From contig CAXAMN010023684.1 of assembly GCA_963970005.1 (NCBI GenBank), positions 489,924 to 553,923 on the forward strand: a DNA stretch of 64,000 nucleotides, in the 5' to 3' direction. This document shows positions 62,601 to 64,000 of the stretch, piece after piece. The notes under the pieces are model-generated. The model saw only the letters and a list, made by a program, of their open reading frames with translations. It did no database searches and was not told the DNA's origin. The translations under genes and the position numbers were made by a program. The first letter of the stretch is position 1; each line of letters starts with the position of its first letter. Source of the DNA: Durusdinium trenchii. Its lineage: Eukaryota > Sar > Dinophyceae > Suessiales > Symbiodiniaceae.

Positions 62601-63440
62601 TGAGTGCCGGGTCCACTACGCTGTGCAGAACATGCCCAAGGCAAACTGCGCCAAGCACAGATCTTCTTTCTTTGTTCTTTGCGCGACTCAACTTGACAAT
62701 TCATCAATGCTCAGTCATTGCCATGCGCAAGTTCCGTATATACATACATTCATTTCCGGAGGCCAAAGCTGCTCTGACAGCAGCGAAGACAAATGTTCAA
62801 AGCCCAATAGAGTCTGTATACAAGTTTTTCAAGGCAGAATGGAGTGCTCCATCATGGTTTTGCTTCATCTTACAATTGAGGCCAATGCCATCCACTGCCC
62901 ACCATTGCTACAGGTGCCAGACTATGAACGCAGGATGACACGCAGCAATGAACCTGTACGGATCGTGTGCCAGGCCGAGATTGACCTGCTGTCAGGTGTT
63001 CTCAGTGCACGGGAGAAGGCTTGCTCCTTCAGAATATTTGCTTCTGTACTCGTACCTTGTAATCCGTTGCTCGTGCACACAAGCGACCTTATGCGAGTGC
63101 GGAACACATCATATTCTTGCAGCTACTTGATTAGCAAGTCAAACTCTCAGCTCCTTTCAAAAGAAGAATCAACCCCTGCTTGATAGCAAAACAACAGCTG
63201 CTCATATTGCAGCTTCGGATGCAGTGCTACGCTTCCTCATGCGTTCGATTCTCCTCCCAAAGAATGTGTAGTAAGTTTTGCTTTGGAGGACCACCGGACA
63301 GCCTTCTCCTACTTCTATGAGGCTTTCGAGGCCTACCACCAGACGAATACCACAGCGAAGGCCTGCAAGCGGTCAGGTTGTAATTCCCCTTGGGAAGTCC
63401 CAAGCATTTCTATTACACTTTTCTTTGGCCTGAGGCGAGA
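62600..63440 (+). CDS. Multi-exon gene, unknown protein
   Basis: Candidate exons: 62740 to about 62870 (FPEAKAALTAAKTNVQSPIE, SVYKFFKAEWSAPSW); 62912 to about 63060 after CTACAG (VPDYERRMTRSNEPVRIVCQ, AEIDLLSGVLSAREKACSF); about 63210-63445 (FGCSATLPHAFDSPPKECVV, SFALEDHRTAFSYFYEAFEA, YHQTNTTAKACKRSGC). Charged, helical and without recognised motifs. The window ends before the gene can be completed; an exon near 63870-63950 may belong to it. Confidence 0.35.
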
Positions 63441-63868
63441 ACAGCCATGAAATATATGCTTCTTTCGAAGATCATGTCTAACCAGCCGAAGGACTGCATT
63501 TGAGAAGGCAAGTTGAGTTCATTGGCACCCTGATCAAGCTTGCTCACGTTGCTTTTCCCAAGGAGACTTCCACCATCATTAGTAGCAAGTCTGGCAGGGA
63601 TCTCAGCTGCGTGAATAAAGACAAAGCTAAGCTGCCTTGCTTTTTGCCTTTGTTATACTCGCAGTAGTAGTTATACTTGCAGGACTACAATATGTGGGAC
63701 CAGAGATTGATGCTATGGCCGCTGTCGCTAGCGCACATGAGGCACTGAGCTTGACAGCTAATTCCCACCATTGATGACAGATTCAAGCAAAGCATGTGTG
63801 CATGTTGAGCGTGTTGAGTACAATCCGTGGAGTCAAGCCTGCAAGCGACTCTTTAGGCTCGATCTCTC

Positions 63869-63952
63869 AAGAAATTTGAGGGGGTCCTGGAGCAGCACAA
63901 GCAACAGCTCTCCGAGGATTTCATCAGAGAAGCATTGCAAAGAAGCAAGTAG
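63869..63952 (+). CDS. Probable exon near the window end, unknown protein
   Basis: After CTCTCAAG the frame reads KKFEGVLEQHKQQLSEDFIR then EALQRSK and a TAG. Helical, charged. Likely part of the gene that starts near 62.6 kb or of a neighbour beyond the window. Confidence 0.3.
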   Translation, partial: KKFEGVLEQHKQQLSEDFIREALQRSK

Positions 63953-64000
63953 AGCGTATCATATCAAGCGGATCCATGTCTAGCCAGAATTGCTTGTTTT

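Overview
The window looks like nuclear DNA of a dinoflagellate, most likely a Symbiodiniaceae-type genome. Genes are intron-rich, with several GC-AG introns and G repeated at both intron ends. Long runs of genes share one strand. Several protein families are ones I recall as abundant in dinoflagellate gene predictions (memory, not a search). Two retroelement copies start with GGCTCAAG, the last 8 nt of the dinoflagellate spliced leader. There are two runs of N (13818-14217 and 47944-48847). No rRNA, tRNA or CRISPR array was seen.

Layout. (1) 48-2541 and 25437-30458 are the 5' and 3' parts of one non-LTR retrotransposon of about 7.5 kb. Its order is ORF1 (zinc finger, coiled coil), a ubiquitin-specific-protease-like domain, AP-type endonuclease, reverse transcriptase, zinc finger, a degenerate RNase H-like domain and three zinc ribbons. 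(2) The two parts are separated by a 22.9-kb block, 2542-25436. Its ends form an imperfect inverted repeat of about 71 bp (outer motif CA..AAAAAAGATA) that continues into about 0.6 kb of AATCATCC / AGGATGATT minisatellite in opposite orientations. I read this block as one giant DNA transposon inserted in the retrotransposon. It carries, all on +, a DNA cytosine-5 methyltransferase gene in three separated segments (3686-4985, 11895-12302, 16731-17260), a DDE-transposase-like gene (5640-11540) in one large methyltransferase intron, a small Cys-rich gene (15575-16345) in another, and a long helical-protein gene with a split Cys-rich N-terminus (18415-24349).

(3) 30459-36608 holds three more copies of the same retroelement family, head to tail, joined by TACA/TGCA microsatellites. 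One is 5'-truncated in the RT domain, one is only the 3' end, and one is internally deleted. Each copy ends in a GCCA-AA-TGGC hairpin, a short A-run and a TACA-type tail. (4) 36.6-48 kb is mostly noncoding: microsatellites, several dispersed repeat families in two or three copies, a 42-bp minisatellite, and one recognisable coding fragment at 43.1-43.5 kb. (5) 48.9-64 kb holds short exons of unrecognised genes, + strand up to 58.3 kb, - strand 62.6 to 61.0 kb, and + again from 62.6 kb, among modular minisatellites of about 21 bp built on CTAGTAACAAG or TAGGTTGGAGGCCATCGC.

Functional reading (inference): in the giant element the DDE protein would act on the inverted-repeat ends, and the methyltransferase could modify element or host DNA. 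In the retrotransposon the USP-like domain would be a cysteine protease or deubiquitinase, while endonuclease and RT perform target-primed insertion, apparently into TACA-type microsatellites.
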